64,000 nt of DNA. Origin: Baylisascaris procyonis (Eukaryota; Nematoda; Chromadorea; Rhabditida; Ascarididae). How positions within the stretch are numbered: the first letter of the stretch is position 1; the number at the start of each line of letters is the position of its first letter. Below the pieces are notes generated by a model that saw nothing but the letters and a program-made list of their open reading frames with translations, was not told the DNA's origin and ran no database searches. The translations under genes were made by a program, and so were the position numbers. This document shows positions 27,545 through 43,674 of this stretch, piece by piece. The stretch is taken from NCBI GenBank assembly GCA_037389465.1, contig JAZARR010000295.1, positions 1 through 64,000 of the forward strand, in the 5' to 3' direction.

Positions 27545-28472
27545 AATCAACAATCAACAATCAACAATCAACAATCAACAATCAACAATCAACAATCAAC
27601 AATCAACAATCAACAATCAACAATCAACAATCAACAATCAACAATCAACAATCAACAATCAACAATCAACAATCAACAATCAACAATAATCAACAATCAA
27701 CAATCAACAATAATCAACAATCAACAATCAACAATCAACAATCAACAATCATCAATCATCAATCATCAATCAACAATCATCAATCATCAATCATCAATCA
27801 TCAATCATCAATCAACAATCATCAATCATCAATCATCAATCATCAATCATCAATCATCAATCATCAATCATCAATCATCAATCAACAATCAACAATCAAC
27901 AATCAACAATAATCAACAATCAACAATCAACAATAATCAACAATCAACAATCAACAATCAACAATCAACAATCAACAATCAACAATCAACAATCAACAAT
28001 CAACAATCAACAATCAACAATCAACAATCAACAATCAACAATCAACAATCAACAATCAACAATCATCAATCAACAATCAACAATCAACAATCAACAATCA
28101 ACAATCAACAATCAACAATCAACAATCAACAATCAACAATCAACAATCAACAATCAACAATCAACAATCAACAATCAACAATCAACAATCAACAATCAAC
28201 AATCAACAATCAACAATCAACAATCAACAATCAACAATCAACAATCAACAATCAACAATCAACAATCAACAATCAACAATCAACAATCAACAATCAACAA
28301 TCAACAATCAACAATCAACAATCAACAATCAACAATCAACAATCAACAATCAACAATCAACAATCAACAATCAACAATCAACAATCAACAATCAACAATC
28401 AACAATCAACAATCAACAATCAACAATCAACAATCAACAATCAACAATCAACAATCAACAATCAACAATCAA

Positions 28473-28712
28473 CAATAATCAACAATCAACAATCAACAAT
28501 CAATCAACAATCAACAATCAACAATAATCAACAATCAACAATCAACAATAATCAACAATCAACAATCAACAATAATCAACAATCAACAATCAACAATAAT
28601 CAACAATCAACAATCAACAATCAACAATCAACAATCAACAATCAACAATCAACAATCAACAATCAACAATCAACAATCAACAATCAACAATCATCAACAA
28701 TCAACAATCAAC
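28473..28712 (+). repeat. Six-slot 24-bp cassette with lone insert
   Basis: Slots lie at 28474, 28498 (AATC tetramer form, giving a 25-bp step), 28523, 28547, 28571 and 28595. A lone CATC insert at 28689 is again 94 bp after the last slot. The T-type heptamer marker is absent here. Confidence 0.85.
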
Positions 28713-31614
28713 AATCAACAATCAACAATCAACAATCAACAATCAACAATCAACAATCAACAATCAACAATCAACAATCAACAATCAACAATCAACAATC
28801 AACAATCAACAATCAACAATCAACAATCAACAATCAACAATCAACAATCAACAATCAATCAACAATCAACAATAATCAACAATCAAAAATCAACAATAAT
28901 CAACAATCAACAATCAACAATCAACAATCAACAATCATCAATCATCAATCATCAATCAACAATCATCAATCATCAATCATCAATCATCAATCATCAATCA
29001 ACAATCATCAATCATCAATCATCAATCAACAATCATCAATCATCAATCATCAATCATCAATCATCAATCAACAATCAACAATCAACAATCAACAATAATC
29101 AACAATCAACAATCAACAATAATCAACAATCAACAATCAACAATCAACAATCAACAATCAACAATCAACAATCAACAATCAACAATCAACAATCAACAAT
29201 CAACAATCAACAATCAACAATCAACAATCAACAATCAACAATCAACAATCATCAATCAACAATCAACAATCAACAATCAACAATCAACAATCAACAATCA
29301 ACAATCAACAATCAACAATCAACAATCAACAATCAACAATCAACAATCAACAATCAACAATCAACAATCAACAATCAACAATCAACAATCAACAATCAAC
29401 AATCAACAATCAACAATCAACAATCAACAATCAACAATCAACAATCAACAATCAACAATCAACAATCAACAATCAACAATCAACAATCAACAATCAACAA
29501 TCAACAATCAACAATCAACAATCAACAATCAACAATCAACAATCAACAATCAACAATCAACAATCAACAATCAACAATCAACAATCATCAACAATCAACA
29601 ATCAACAATCAACAATCAACAATCAACAATCAACAATCAACAATCAACAATCAACAATCAACAATCAACAATCAACAATCAACAATCAACAATCAACAAT
29701 CAACAATCAACAATCAACAATCAACAATCAACAATCAACAATCAACAATCAACAATCAACAATCAACAATCAACAATCAACAATCAACAATCAACAATCA
29801 ACAATCAACAATCAACAATCAACAATCAACAATCAACAATCAACAATCAACAATCAACAATCAACAATCAACAATCAACAATCAACAATCAACAATCAAC
29901 AACAATCAACAATCAACAATCAACAATCAACAATCAACAATCAACAATCAACAATCAACAATCAACAATCAACAATCAACAATCAACAATCAACAATCAA
30001 CAATCAACAATCAACAATCAACAATCAACAATCAACAATCAACAATCAACAATCAACAATCAACAATCAACAATCAACAATCAACAATCAACAATCAACA
30101 ATCAACAATCAACAATCAACAATCAACAATCAACAATCAACAATCAACAATCAACAATCAACAATCAACAATCAACAATCAACAATCAACAATCAACAAT
30201 CAACAATCAACAATCAACAATCAACAATCAACAATCAACAATCAACAATCAACAATCAACAATCAACAATCAACAATCATCAATCAACAATCAACAATCA
30301 ACAATCAACAATCAACAATCAACAATCAACAATCAACAATCAACAATCAACAATCAACAATCATCAATCAACAATCAACAATCAACAATCAACAATCAAC
30401 AATCAACAATCATCAATCAACAATCAACAATCAACAATCAACAATCAACAATCAACAATCAACAATCAACAATCAACAATCATCAATCAACAATCAACAA
30501 TCAACAATCAACAATCAACAATCAACAATCAACAATCAACAATCAACAATCAACAATCAACAATCAACAATCAACAATCAACAATCAACAATCAACAATC
30601 AACAATCAACAATCAACAATCAACAATCAACAATCAACAATCAACAATCAACAATCAACAATCAACAATCAACAATCAACAATCAACAATCAACAATCAA
30701 CAATCAACAATCAACAATCAACAATCAATCAACAATCAACAATCAACAATCAACAATCAACAATCAACAATAATCAACAATCAACAATCAACAATCAACA
30801 ATCAACAATCAACAATCAACAATCAACAATCAACAATCAACAATCAACAATCATCAATCAACAATCATCAATCATCAATCATCAATCAACAATCAACAAT
30901 CAACAATCAACAATCATCAATCAACAATCAATCATCAATCAACAATCAACAATCAACAATCAACAATCAACAATCAACAATCAACAATCAACAATCAACA
31001 ATCAACAATCAACAATCAACAATCAACAATCAACAATCAACAATCAACAATCAACAATCAACAATCAACAATCAACAATCAACAATCAACAATCATCAAT
31101 CAACAATCAACAATCAACAATCAACAATCAACAATCAACAATCATCAATCATCAATCAACAATCAACAATCAACAATCAACAATCAACAATCAACAATCA
31201 ACAATCAACAATCAACAATCAACAATCAACAATCAACAATCAACAATCAACAATCAACAATCAACAATCAACAATCAACAATCAACAATCAACAATCAAC
31301 AATCAACAATCAACAATCAACAATCAACAATCAACAATCAACAATCAACAATCAACAATCAACAATCAACAATCAACAATCAACAATCAACAATCAACAA
31401 TCAACAATCAACAATCAACAATCAACAATCAACAATCAACAATCAACAATCAAACAATCAACAATCAACAATCAACAATCAACAATCAACAATAATCAAC
31501 AATCAACAATCAACAATCAACAATCAACAATCAACAATAATCAACAATCAACAATCAACAATCAACAATCAACAATCAACAATCAACAATCAACAATCAA
31601 CAATCAACAATCAA

Positions 31615-31735
31615 CAATAATCAACAATCAACAATCAACAATAATCAACAATCAACAATCAACAATAATCAACAATCAACAATCAACAATAATCAACAAT
31701 CAACAATCAACAATAATCAACAATCAACAATCAAC
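31615..31735 (+). repeat. Five-slot 24-bp cassette
   Basis: Inserts at 31616, 31640, 31664, 31688 and 31712 keep 24-bp spacing. Other lone inserts lie near 31492, 31537 and 32002. Neither a leading T-unit nor an internal T-type heptamer is present. Confidence 0.85.
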
Positions 31736-32328
31736 AATCAACAATCAACAATCAACAATCAACAATCAACAATCAACAATCAACAATCAACAATCAACAA
31801 TCAACAATCAACAATCAACAATCAACAATCAACAATCAACAATCAACAATCAACAATCAACAATCAACAATCAACAATCAACAATCAACAATCAACAATC
31901 AACAATCAACAATCAACAATCAACAATCAACAATCAACAATCAACAATCAACAATCAACAATCAACAATCAACAATCAACAATCAACAATCAACAATCAA
32001 CAATAATCAACAATCAACAATCAACAATCAACAATCAACAATCAACAATCAACAATCAACAATCAACAATCAACAATCAACAATCAACAATCAACAATCA
32101 ACAATCAACAATCAACAATCAACAATCAACAATCAACAATCAACAATCAACAATCAACAATCAACAATCAACAATCAACAATCAACAATCATCAATCATC
32201 AATCAACAATCATCAATCATCAATCAACAATCAACAATCAACAATCAACAATCAACAATCAACAATCAACAATCAACAATCAACAATCAACAATCAACAA
32301 TCAACAATCAACAATCAACAATCAACAA

Positions 32329-32475
32329 TCATCAATCACCAATCATCAATCATCAATCATCAATCATCAATCATCAATCAACAATCAACAATCATCAATC
32401 ATCAATCATCAATCATCAATCAACAATCATCAATCATCAATCACCAATCAACAATCATCAATCATCAATCATCAA
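32329..32475 (+). repeat. T-unit island with C-unit barcode, copy 2
   Basis: The unit order T1 C1 T5 A2 T4 A1 T2 matches the island at 17210 and is then followed by C1 A1 T3. The second C-unit resembles the one in the 15.85-kb island, which reads T3 A2 T4 A1 T2 C1 A2 T2. The match of several consecutive run lengths is unlikely by chance. Confidence 0.87.
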
Positions 32476-32689
32476 TCAACAATCAACAATCAACAATCAA
32501 CAATCAACAATCAACAATCAACAATCAACAATCAACAATCAACAATCAACAATCAACAATCAACAATCAACAATCAACAATCAACAATCAACAATCAACA
32601 ATCAACAATCAACAATCAACAATCAACAATCAACAATCAACAATCAACAATCAACAATCAACAATCAACAATCAACAATCAACAATCAT

Positions 32690-33326
32690 CAATCAACAAT
32701 CAACAATCAACAATCAACAATCAACAATCAACAATCAACAATCAACAATCAACAATCAACAATCAACAATCAACAATCAACAATCAACAATCAACAATCA
32801 ACAATCAACAATCAACAATCAACAATCAACAATCAACAATCAACAATCAACAATCAACAATCAACAATCAACAATCAACAATCAACAATCAACAATCAAC
32901 AATCAACAATCAACAATCAACAATCAACAATCAACAATCAACAATCAACAATCAACAATCAACAATCAACAATCAACAATCAACAATCAACAATCAACAA
33001 TCAACAATCAACAATCAACAATCAACAATCAACAATCAACAATCAACAATCAACAATCAACAATCAACAATCAACAATCAACAATCAACAATCAACAATC
33101 AACAATCAACAATCAACAATCAACAATCAACAATCAACAATCAACAATCAACAATCAACAATCAACAATCAACAATCAACAATCAACAATCAACAATCAA
33201 CAATCAACAATCAACAATCAACAATCAACAATCAACAATCAACAATCAACAATCAACAATCAACAATCAACAATCAACAATCAACAATCAACAATCAACA
33301 ATCAACAATCAACAATCAACAATCAA
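32690..33326 (+). repeat. Pure A-unit run, 91 copies
   Basis: The run is 637 bp, exactly 91 heptamers, between the lone T-unit at 32683 and the T island at 33327. It is the second longest pure A run I found. Confidence 0.85.
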
Positions 33327-33466
33327 CAATCATCAATCATCAATCATCAATCATCAATCATCAATCATCAATCAACAATCAACAATCATCAATCATCAAT
33401 CATCAATCAACAATCAACAATCATCAATCAACAATCAACAATCAACAATCAACAATCAACAATCAT

Positions 33467-34075
33467 CAATCAACAATCAACAATCAACAATCAACAATCA
33501 ACAATCAACAATCAACAATCAACAATCAACAATCAACAATCAACAATCAACAATCAACAATCAACAATCAACAATCAACAATCAACAATCAACAATCAAC
33601 AATCAACAATCAACAATCAACAATCAACAATCAACAATCAACAATCAACAATCAACAATCAACAATCAACAATCAACAATCAACAATCAACAATCAACAA
33701 TCAACAATCAACAATCAACAATCAACAATCAACAATCAACAATCAACAATCAACAATCAACAATCAACAATCAACAATCAACAATCAACAATCAACAATC
33801 AACAATCAACAATCAACAATCAACAATCAACAATCAACAATCAACAATCAACAATCAACAATCAACAATCAACAATCAACAATCAACAATCAACAATCAA
33901 CAATCAACAATCAACAATCAACAATCAACAATCAACAATCAACAATCAACAATCAACAATCAACAATCAACAATCAACAATCAACAATCAACAATCAACA
34001 ATCAACAATCAACAATCAACAATCAACAATCAACAATCAACAATCAACAATCAACAATCAACAATCAACAATCAA
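33467..34075 (+). repeat. Pure A-unit run, 87 copies
   Basis: The run is 609 bp, exactly 87 heptamers, from the T-unit at 33460 to an extra A at about 34076 that shifts phase (CAAACAATC context). Comparable extra-A junctions occur near 31454, 37636, 50177, 50765, 51195 and 51751. Confidence 0.85.
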
Positions 34076-34988
34076 ACAATCAACAATCAACAATCAACAA
34101 TCAACAATCAACAATCAACAATCAATCAACAATCAACAATCAACAATCAACAATCAACAATCAACAATCAACAATCAACAATCAACAATCAACAATCAAC
34201 AATCAACAATCAACAATCAACAATCAACAATCAACAATCAACAATCAACAATCAACAATCAACAATCAACAATCAACAATCAACAATCAACAATCATCAA
34301 TCATCAATCATCAATCATCAATCATCAATCATCAATCAACAATCAACAATCATCAATCATCAATCAACAATCAACAATCAACAATCAACAATCATCAATC
34401 AACAATCAACAATCAACAATCATCAATCAACAATCATCAATCAACAATCAACAATCAACAATCAACAATCAACAATCAACAATCAACAATCAACAATCAA
34501 CAATCAACAATCAACAATCAACAATCAACAATCAACAATCAACAATCAACAATCAACAATCATCAATCAACAATCAACAATCAACAATCAACAATCAACA
34601 ATCAACAATCAACAATCAACAATCAACAATCAACAATCAACAATCAACAATCAACAATCAACAATCAACAATCAACAATCAACAATCAACAATCAACAAT
34701 CAACAATCAACAATCAACAATCAACAATCAACAATCAACAATCAACAATCAACAATCAACAATCAACAATCAAATCAACAATCAACAATCAACAATCAAC
34801 AATCAACAATCAACAATCAACAATCAACAATCAACAATCAACAATCAACAATCAACAATCAACAATCAACAATCAACAATCAACAATCAACAATCAACAA
34901 TCAACAATCAACAATCAACAATCAACAATCAACAATCAACAATCAACAATCAACAATCAACAATCAACAATCAACAATCAACAATCAA

Positions 34989-35281
34989 CAATCATCAATC
35001 AACAATCAACAATCAACAATCAACAATGAACAATCAACAATCAACAATAATCAACAATCAACAATCAACAATCAATCAATCATCAATCAACAATCATCAA
35101 CAATCAACAATCAACAATAATCAACAATCAACAATCAACAATAATCAACAATCAACAATCAACAATAATCAACAATCAACAATCAACAATCAACAATCAA
35201 CAATCAACAATCAACAATCAACAATCAACAATCAACAATCAACAATCAACAATCAACAATAATCAACAATCAACAATCAAC
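34989..35281 (+). repeat. Higher-order cassette carrying the G marker
   Basis: The T-unit at 34989 is followed by seven A-type units, one of which carries a G at 35028, exactly 39 bases in, as in the 14535 and 14711 copies. Inserts lie at 35046, 35070 (tetramer and T-unit form), 35092 (CATC form), 35116, 35140 and 35164. A lone insert at 35258 is 94 bp after the last slot. The G creates the ATG of a 78-codon reading frame that I do not consider a gene. Confidence 0.88.
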
Positions 35282-36347
35282 AATCAACAATCAACAATCA
35301 ACAATCAACAATCAACAATCAACAATCAACAATCAACAATCAACAATCAACAATCAACAATCAACAATCAACAATCAACAATCAACAATCAACAATCAAC
35401 AATCAACAATCAACAATCAACAATCAACAATCAACAATCAACAATCAACAATCAACAATCAACAATCAACAATCAACAATCAACAATCAACAATCAACAA
35501 TCAACAATCAACAATCAACAATCAACAATCAACAATCAACAATCAACAATCAACAATCAACAATCAACAATCAACAATCAACAATCAACAATCAACAATC
35601 AACAATCAACAATCAACAATCAACAATCAACAATCAACAATCAACAATCAACAATCAACAATCAACAATCAACAATCAACAATCAACAATCAACAATCAA
35701 CAATCAACAATCAACAATCAACAATCAATCAACAATCAACAATCAACAATAATCAACAATCAACAATCAACAATCAACCAACAATCAACAATCAACAATA
35801 ATCAACAATCAACAATCAACAATCAACAATCAACAATCAACAATCAACAATCAACAATCAACAATCAACAATCAACAATCAACAATCAACAATCAACAAT
35901 CAACAATCAACAATCAACAATCATCAACAATCAACAATCAACAATCAACAATCAACAATCAACAATCAACAATCAACAATCAACAATCAACAATCAACAA
36001 TCAACAATCAACAATCAACAATCAACAATCAACAATCAACAATCAACAATCAACAATCAACAATCAACAATCAACAATCAACAATCAACAATCAACAATC
36101 AACAATCAACAATCAACAATCAACAATCAACAATCAACAATCAACAATCAACAATCAACAATCAACAATCAACAATCAACAATCAACAATCAACAATCAA
36201 CAATCAACAATCAACAATCATCAATCATCAATCATCAATCATCAATCATCAATCAACAATCATCAATCATCAATCATCAATCATCAATCAACAATCATCA
36301 ATCATCAATCAACAATCAACAATCAACAATCAACAATCATCAATCAT

Positions 36348-36963
36348 CAATCAACAATCAACAATCAACAATCAACAATCAACAATCAACAATCAACAAT
36401 CAACAATCAACAATCAACAATCAACAATCAACAATCAACAATCAACAATCAACAATCAACAATCAACAATCAACAATCAACAATCAACAATCAACAATCA
36501 ACAATCAACAATCAACAATCAACAATCAACAATCAACAATCAACAATCAACAATCAACAATCAACAATCAACAATCAACAATCAACAATCAACAATCAAC
36601 AATCAACAATCAACAATCAACAATCAACAATCAACAATCAACAATCAACAATCAACAATCAACAATCAACAATCAACAATCAACAATCAACAATCAACAA
36701 TCAACAATCAACAATCAACAATCAACAATCAACAATCAACAATCAACAATCAACAATCAACAATCAACAATCAACAATCAACAATCAACAATCAACAATC
36801 AACAATCAACAATCAACAATCAACAATCAACAATCAACAATCAACAATCAACAATCAACAATCAACAATCAACAATCAACAATCAACAATCAACAATCAA
36901 CAATCAACAATCAACAATCAACAATCAACAATCAACAATCAACAATCAACAATCAACAATCAA
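36348..36963 (+). repeat. Pure A-unit run, 88 copies
   Basis: The run is 616 bp, exactly 88 heptamers, between two T-units ending at 36347 and a lone T-unit at 36964. An irregular stretch with AATC tetramers and short phase shifts follows to about 37095. Confidence 0.85.
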
Positions 36964-38341
36964 CAATCATCAATCAACAATCAACAATCAACAATCAACA
37001 ACAATCAACAATCAACAATCAATCAACAATCAACAATCAACAATCAACAATCATCAATCAACAATCATCAACAATCAACAATCAACAATCAATCAACAAT
37101 CAACAATCAACAATCAACAATCAACAATCAACAATCAACAATCAACAATCAACAATCAACAATCAACAATCAACAATCAACAATCAACAATCAACAATCA
37201 ACAATCAACAATCAACAATCAACAATCATCAACAATCAACAATCAACAATCAACAATCAACAATCAACAATCAACAATCAACAATCAACAATCAACAATC
37301 AACAATCAACAATCAACAATCAACAATCAACAATCAACAATCAACAATCAACAATCAACAATCAACAATCAACAATCAACAATCAACAATCAACAATCAA
37401 CAATCAACAATCAACAATCAACAATCAACAATCAACAATCAACAATCAACAATCAACAATCAACAATCAACAATCAACAATCAACAATCAACAATCAACA
37501 ATCAACAATCAACAATCAACAATCAACAATCAACAATCAACAATCAACAATCAACAATCAACAATCAACAATCAACAATCAACAATCAACAATCAACAAT
37601 CAACAATCAATCAACAATCAACAATCAACAATCAAACAATCAACAATCAACAATCAACAATCAACAATCAACAATCAACAATCATCACAATCAACAATCA
37701 ACAATCAATCAACAATCAACAATCAACAATCAACAATCAACAATCAACAATCAACAATCAACAATCAACAATCAACAATCAACAATCAACAATCAACAAT
37801 CAACAATCAACAATCAACAATCAACAATCAACAATCAACAATCAACAATCAACAATCAACAATCAACAATCAACAATCAACAATCAACAATCAACAATCA
37901 ACAATCAACAATCAACAATCAACAATCAACAATCAACAATCAACAATCAACAATCAACAATCAACAATCAACAATCAACAATAATCAACAATCAACAATC
38001 AACAATAATCAACAATCAACAATCAACAATCAACAATCAACAATCAACAATCAACAATCAACAATCAACAATCAACAATCAACAATCAACAATCAACAAT
38101 CAACAATCAACAATCAACAATCAACAATCAACAATCAACAATCAACAATCAACAATCAACAATCAACAATCATCAATCAACAATCAACAATCAACAATCA
38201 ACAATCAACAATCAACAATCAACAATCAACAATCAACAATCAACAATCAACAATCAACAATCAACAATCAACAATCAACAATCAACAATCAACAATCAAC
38301 AATCAACAATCAACAATCAACAATCAACAATCAACAATCAT

Positions 38342-38943
38342 CAATCAACAATCAACAATCAACAATCAACAATCAACAATCAACAATCAACAATCAACAA
38401 TCAACAATCAACAATCAACAATCAACAATCAACAATCAACAATCAACAATCAACAATCAACAATCAACAATCAACAATCAACAATCAACAATCAACAATC
38501 AACAATCAACAATCAACAATCAACAATCAACAATCAACAATCAACAATCAACAATCAACAATCAACAATCAACAATCAACAATCAACAATCAACAATCAA
38601 CAATCAACAATCAACAATCAACAATCAACAATCAACAATCAACAATCAACAATCAACAATCAACAATCAACAATCAACAATCAACAATCAACAATCAACA
38701 ATCAACAATCAACAATCAACAATCAACAATCAACAATCAACAATCAACAATCAACAATCAACAATCAACAATCAACAATCAACAATCAACAATCAACAAT
38801 CAACAATCAACAATCAACAATCAACAATCAACAATCAACAATCAACAATCAACAATCAACAATCAACAATCAACAATCAACAATCAACAATCAACAATCA
38901 ACAATCAACAATCAACAATCAACAATCAACAATCAACAATCAA
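38342..38943 (+). repeat. Pure A-unit run, 86 copies
   Basis: The run is 602 bp, exactly 86 heptamers, from the T-unit at 38335 to a CATC-type insert at 38944. A degenerate 24-bp cassette follows, with inserts near 38990, 39014 and 39067. Confidence 0.85.
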
Positions 38944-40159
38944 CAATCATCAACAATCAACAATCAACAATCAACAATCATCAATCAACAATAATCAACA
39001 ATCAACAATCAACAATCATCAACAATCAACAATCAACAATCAACAATCAACAATCAACAATCAACAATCATCAACAATCAACAATCAACAATCAACAATC
39101 AACAATCAACAATCAACAATCAACAATCAACAATCAACAATCAACAATCAACAATCAACAATCAACAATCAACAATCAACAATCAACAATCAACAATCAA
39201 CAATCAACAATCAACAATCAACAATCAACAATCAACAATCAACAATCAACAATCAACAATCAACAATCAACAATCAACAATCAACAATCAACAATCAACA
39301 ATCAACAATCAACAATCAACAATCAACAATCAACAATCAACAATAATCAACAATCAACAATCAACAATAATCAACAATCAACAATCAACAATCAACAATC
39401 AACAATCAACAATCAAATCAACAATCAACAATCAACAATCAACAATCAACAATCAACAATCAACAATCAACAATCAACAATCAACAATCAACAATCAACA
39501 ATCAACAATCAACAATCAACAATCATCAATCAACAATCAACAATCAACAATCAACAATCAACAATCAACAATCAACAATCAACAATCAACAATCAACAAT
39601 CAACAATCAACAATCAACAATCAACAATCAACAATCAACAATCAACAATCAACAATCAACAATCAACAATCAACAATCAACAATCAACAATCAACAATCA
39701 ACAATCAACAATCATCAATCAACAATCAACAATCATCAATCATCAATCATCAATCATCAATCAACAATCATCAATCATCAATCAACAATCAACAATCAAC
39801 AATCATCAATCATCAATCATCAATCAACAATCAACAATCAACAATCAACAATCAACAATCAACAATCAACAATCAACAATCAACAATCAACAATCAACAA
39901 TCAACAATCAACAATCAACAATCAACAATCAACAATCAACAATCAACAATCAACAATCAACAATCAACAATCAACAATCAACAATCAACAATCAACAATC
40001 AACAATCAACAATCAACAATCAACAATCAACAATCAACAATCAACAATCAACAATCAACAATCAACAATCAACAATCAACAATCAACAATCAACAATCAA
40101 CAATCAACAATCAACAATCAACAATCAACAATCAACAATCAACAATCAACAATCAACAA

Positions 40160-40450
40160 TCATCAATCAACAATCATCAATCAACAATCAACAATCATCA
40201 ATCATCAATCAACAATCATCAATCAACAATCAACAATCAACAATCAACAATCAACAATCAACAATCAACAATCAACAATCATCAATCAACAATCATCAAT
40301 CAACAATCATCAATCATCAATCAACAATCAACAATCATCAATCATCAATCATCAATCATCAATCAACAATCAACAATCATCAATCATCAATCATCAATCA
40401 TCAATCATCAATCATCAATCAACAATCAACAATCAACAATCAACAATCAA
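40160..40450 (+). repeat. T-unit-rich island
   Basis: Alternating single T- and A-units near 40160-40215 and 40276-40320 lead into T4 and T6 runs ending near 40425. Another smaller group lies at 40725-40830. The alternation resembles the block borders of domain I. Confidence 0.8.
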
Positions 40451-41899
40451 CAATCATCAATCATCAATCAACAATCAACAATCAACAATCAACAATCAAC
40501 AATCAACAATCAACAATCAACAATCAACAATCATCAATCAACAATCAACAATCAACAATCAACAATCAACAATCAACAATCAACAATCAACAATCAACAA
40601 TCAACAATCAACAATCAACAATCAACAATCAACAATCAACAATCAACAATCAACAATCAACAATCAACAATCAACAATCAACAATCAACAATCAACAATC
40701 AACAATCAACAATCAACAATCAACAATCATCAATCAACAATCAACAATCAACAATCAACAATCATCAATCAACAATCATCAATCATCAATCAACAATCAT
40801 CAATCATCAATCAACAATCAACAATCAACAATCATCAATCAACAATCAACAATCAACAATCAACAATCAACAATCAACAATCAACAATCAACAATCAACA
40901 ATCAACAATCAACAATCAACAATCAACAATCAACAATCAACAATCAACAATCAACAATCAACAATCAACAATCAACAATCAACAATCAACAATCAACAAT
41001 CAACAATCAACAATCAACAATCAACAATCAACAATCAACAATCAACAATCAACAATCAACAATCAACAATCAACAATCAACAATCAACAATCAACAATCA
41101 ACAATCAACAATCAACAATCAACAATCAACAATCAACAATCAACAATCAACAATCAACAATCAACAATCAACAATCAACAATCAACAATCAACAATCATC
41201 AATCAACAATCAACAATCAACAATCAACAATCAACAATCAACAATCAACAATCAACAATCAACAATCAACAATCAACAATCAACAATCAACAATCAACAA
41301 TCAACAATCAACAATCAACAATCAACAATCAACAATCAACAATCAACAATCAACAATCAACAATCAACAATCAACAATCAACAATCAACAATCAACAATC
41401 AACAATCAACAATCAACAATCAACAATCAACAATCAACAATCATCAATCAACAATCAACAATCAACAATCAACAATCAACAATCAACAATCAACAATCAT
41501 CAATCAACAATCAACAATCAACAATCAACAATCAACAATCAACAATCAACAATCAACAATCAACAATCAACAATCAACAATCAACAATCAACAATCAACA
41601 ATCAACAATCAACAATCAACAATCAACAATCAACAATCAACAATCAACAATCAACAATCAACAATCAACAATCAACAATCAACAATCAACAATCAACAAT
41701 CAACAATCAACAATCAACAATCAACAATCAACAATCAACAATCATCAATCAACAATCAACAATCAACAATCAACAATCAACAATCAACAATCAACAATCA
41801 ACAATCAACAATCAACAATCAACAATCAACAATCAACAATCAACAATCAACAATCAACAATCAACAATCAACAATCAACAATCAACAATCAACAATCAA

Positions 41900-42041
41900 C
41901 AATAATCAACAATCAACAATCAACAATAATCAACAATCATCAATCAACAATCAACAATCAACAATCAACAATAATCAACAATCAACAATCAACAATAATC
42001 AACAATCAACAATCAACAATAATCAACAATCAACAATCAAC
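41900..42041 (+). repeat. 24-bp cassette with the third insert missing, copy 2
   Basis: Inserts at 41901, 41925, 41970, 41994 and 42018 give steps of 24, 45, 24 and 24 bp. This is the same series as at 17987 and 45292. A T-type heptamer lies in the second unit (near 41938). Confidence 0.88.
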
Positions 42042-42593
42042 AATCAACAATCAACAATCAACAATCAACAATCAACAATCAACAATCAACAATCAACAAT
42101 CAACAATCAACAATCAACAATCAACAATCAACAATCAACAATCAACAATCAACAATCAACAATCATCAACAATCAACAATCAACAATCAACAATCAACAA
42201 TCAACAATCAACAATCAACAATCAACAATCAACAATCAACAATCAACAATCAACAATCAACAATCAACAATCAACAATCAACAATCAACAATCAACAATC
42301 AACAATCAACAATCAACAATCAACAATCAACAATCAACAATCAACAATCAACAATCATCAATCAACAATCAACAATCAACAATCAACAATCAACAATCAA
42401 CAATCAACAATCAACAATCAACAATCAACAATCAACAATCATCAATCAACAATCAACAATCAACAATCAACAATCAACAATCAACAATCAACAATCAACA
42501 ATCAACAATCAACAATCAACAATCAACAATCAACAATCAACAATCAACAATCAACAATCAACAATCAACAATCAACAATCAACAATCAACAAT

Positions 42594-43125
42594 CAATCAA
42601 CAATCAACAATCAACAATCAACAATCAACAATCAACAATCAACAATCAACAATCAACAATCAACAATCAACAATCAACAATCAACAATCAACAATCAACA
42701 ATCAACAATCAACAATCAACAATCAACAATCAACAATCAACAATCAACAATCAACAATCAACAATCAACAATCAACAATCAACAATCAACAATCAACAAT
42801 CAACAATCAACAATCAACAATCAACAATCAACAATCAACAATCAACAATCAACAATCAACAATCAACAATCAACAATCAACAATCAACAATCAACAATCA
42901 ACAATCAACAATCAACAATCAACAATCAACAATCAACAATCAACAATCAACAATCAACAATCAACAATCAACAATCAACAATCAACAATCAACAATCAAC
43001 AATCAACAATCAACAATCAACAATCAACAATCAACAATCAACAATCAACAATCAACAATCAACAATCAACAATCAACAATCAACAATCAACAATCAACAA
43101 TCAACAATCAACAATCAACAATCAA
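42594..43125 (+). repeat. Pure A-unit run, 76 copies
   Basis: The run is 532 bp, exactly 76 heptamers, from an AATC tetramer junction to a pair of CATC inserts at about 43126 and 43150. Confidence 0.85.
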
Positions 43126-43674
43126 CAATCATCAACAATCAACAATCAACAATCATCAACAATCAACAATCAACAATCAACAATCAACAATCAACAATCA
43201 ACAATCAACAATCAACAATCAACAATCAACAATCAACAATCAACAATCAACAATCAACAATCAACAATCAACAATCAACAATCAACAATCAACAATCAAC
43301 AATCAACAATCAACAATCAACAATCAACAATCAACAATCAACAATCAACAATCAACAATCAACAATCAACAATCAACAATCAACAATCAACAATCAACAA
43401 TCAACAATCAACAATCAACAATCAACAATCAACAATCAACAATCAACAATCAACAATCAACAATCAATCAACAATCAACAATCAACAATCAACAATCAAC
43501 AATCATCAATCATCAATCAACAATCAACAATCATCAATCATCAATCATCAATCATCAATCATCAATCAACAATCATCAATCATCAATCATCAATCATCAA
43601 TCATCAATCAACAATCAACAATCATCAATCAACAATCAACAATCAACAATCAACAATCATCAATCAATAATCAA

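Noticed and set aside
35026..35262. A 78-codon open reading frame of the same composition
   Set aside because: It has the same origin: the G at 35028 is the copied marker of the higher-order unit. It is an array shadow, not a gene.
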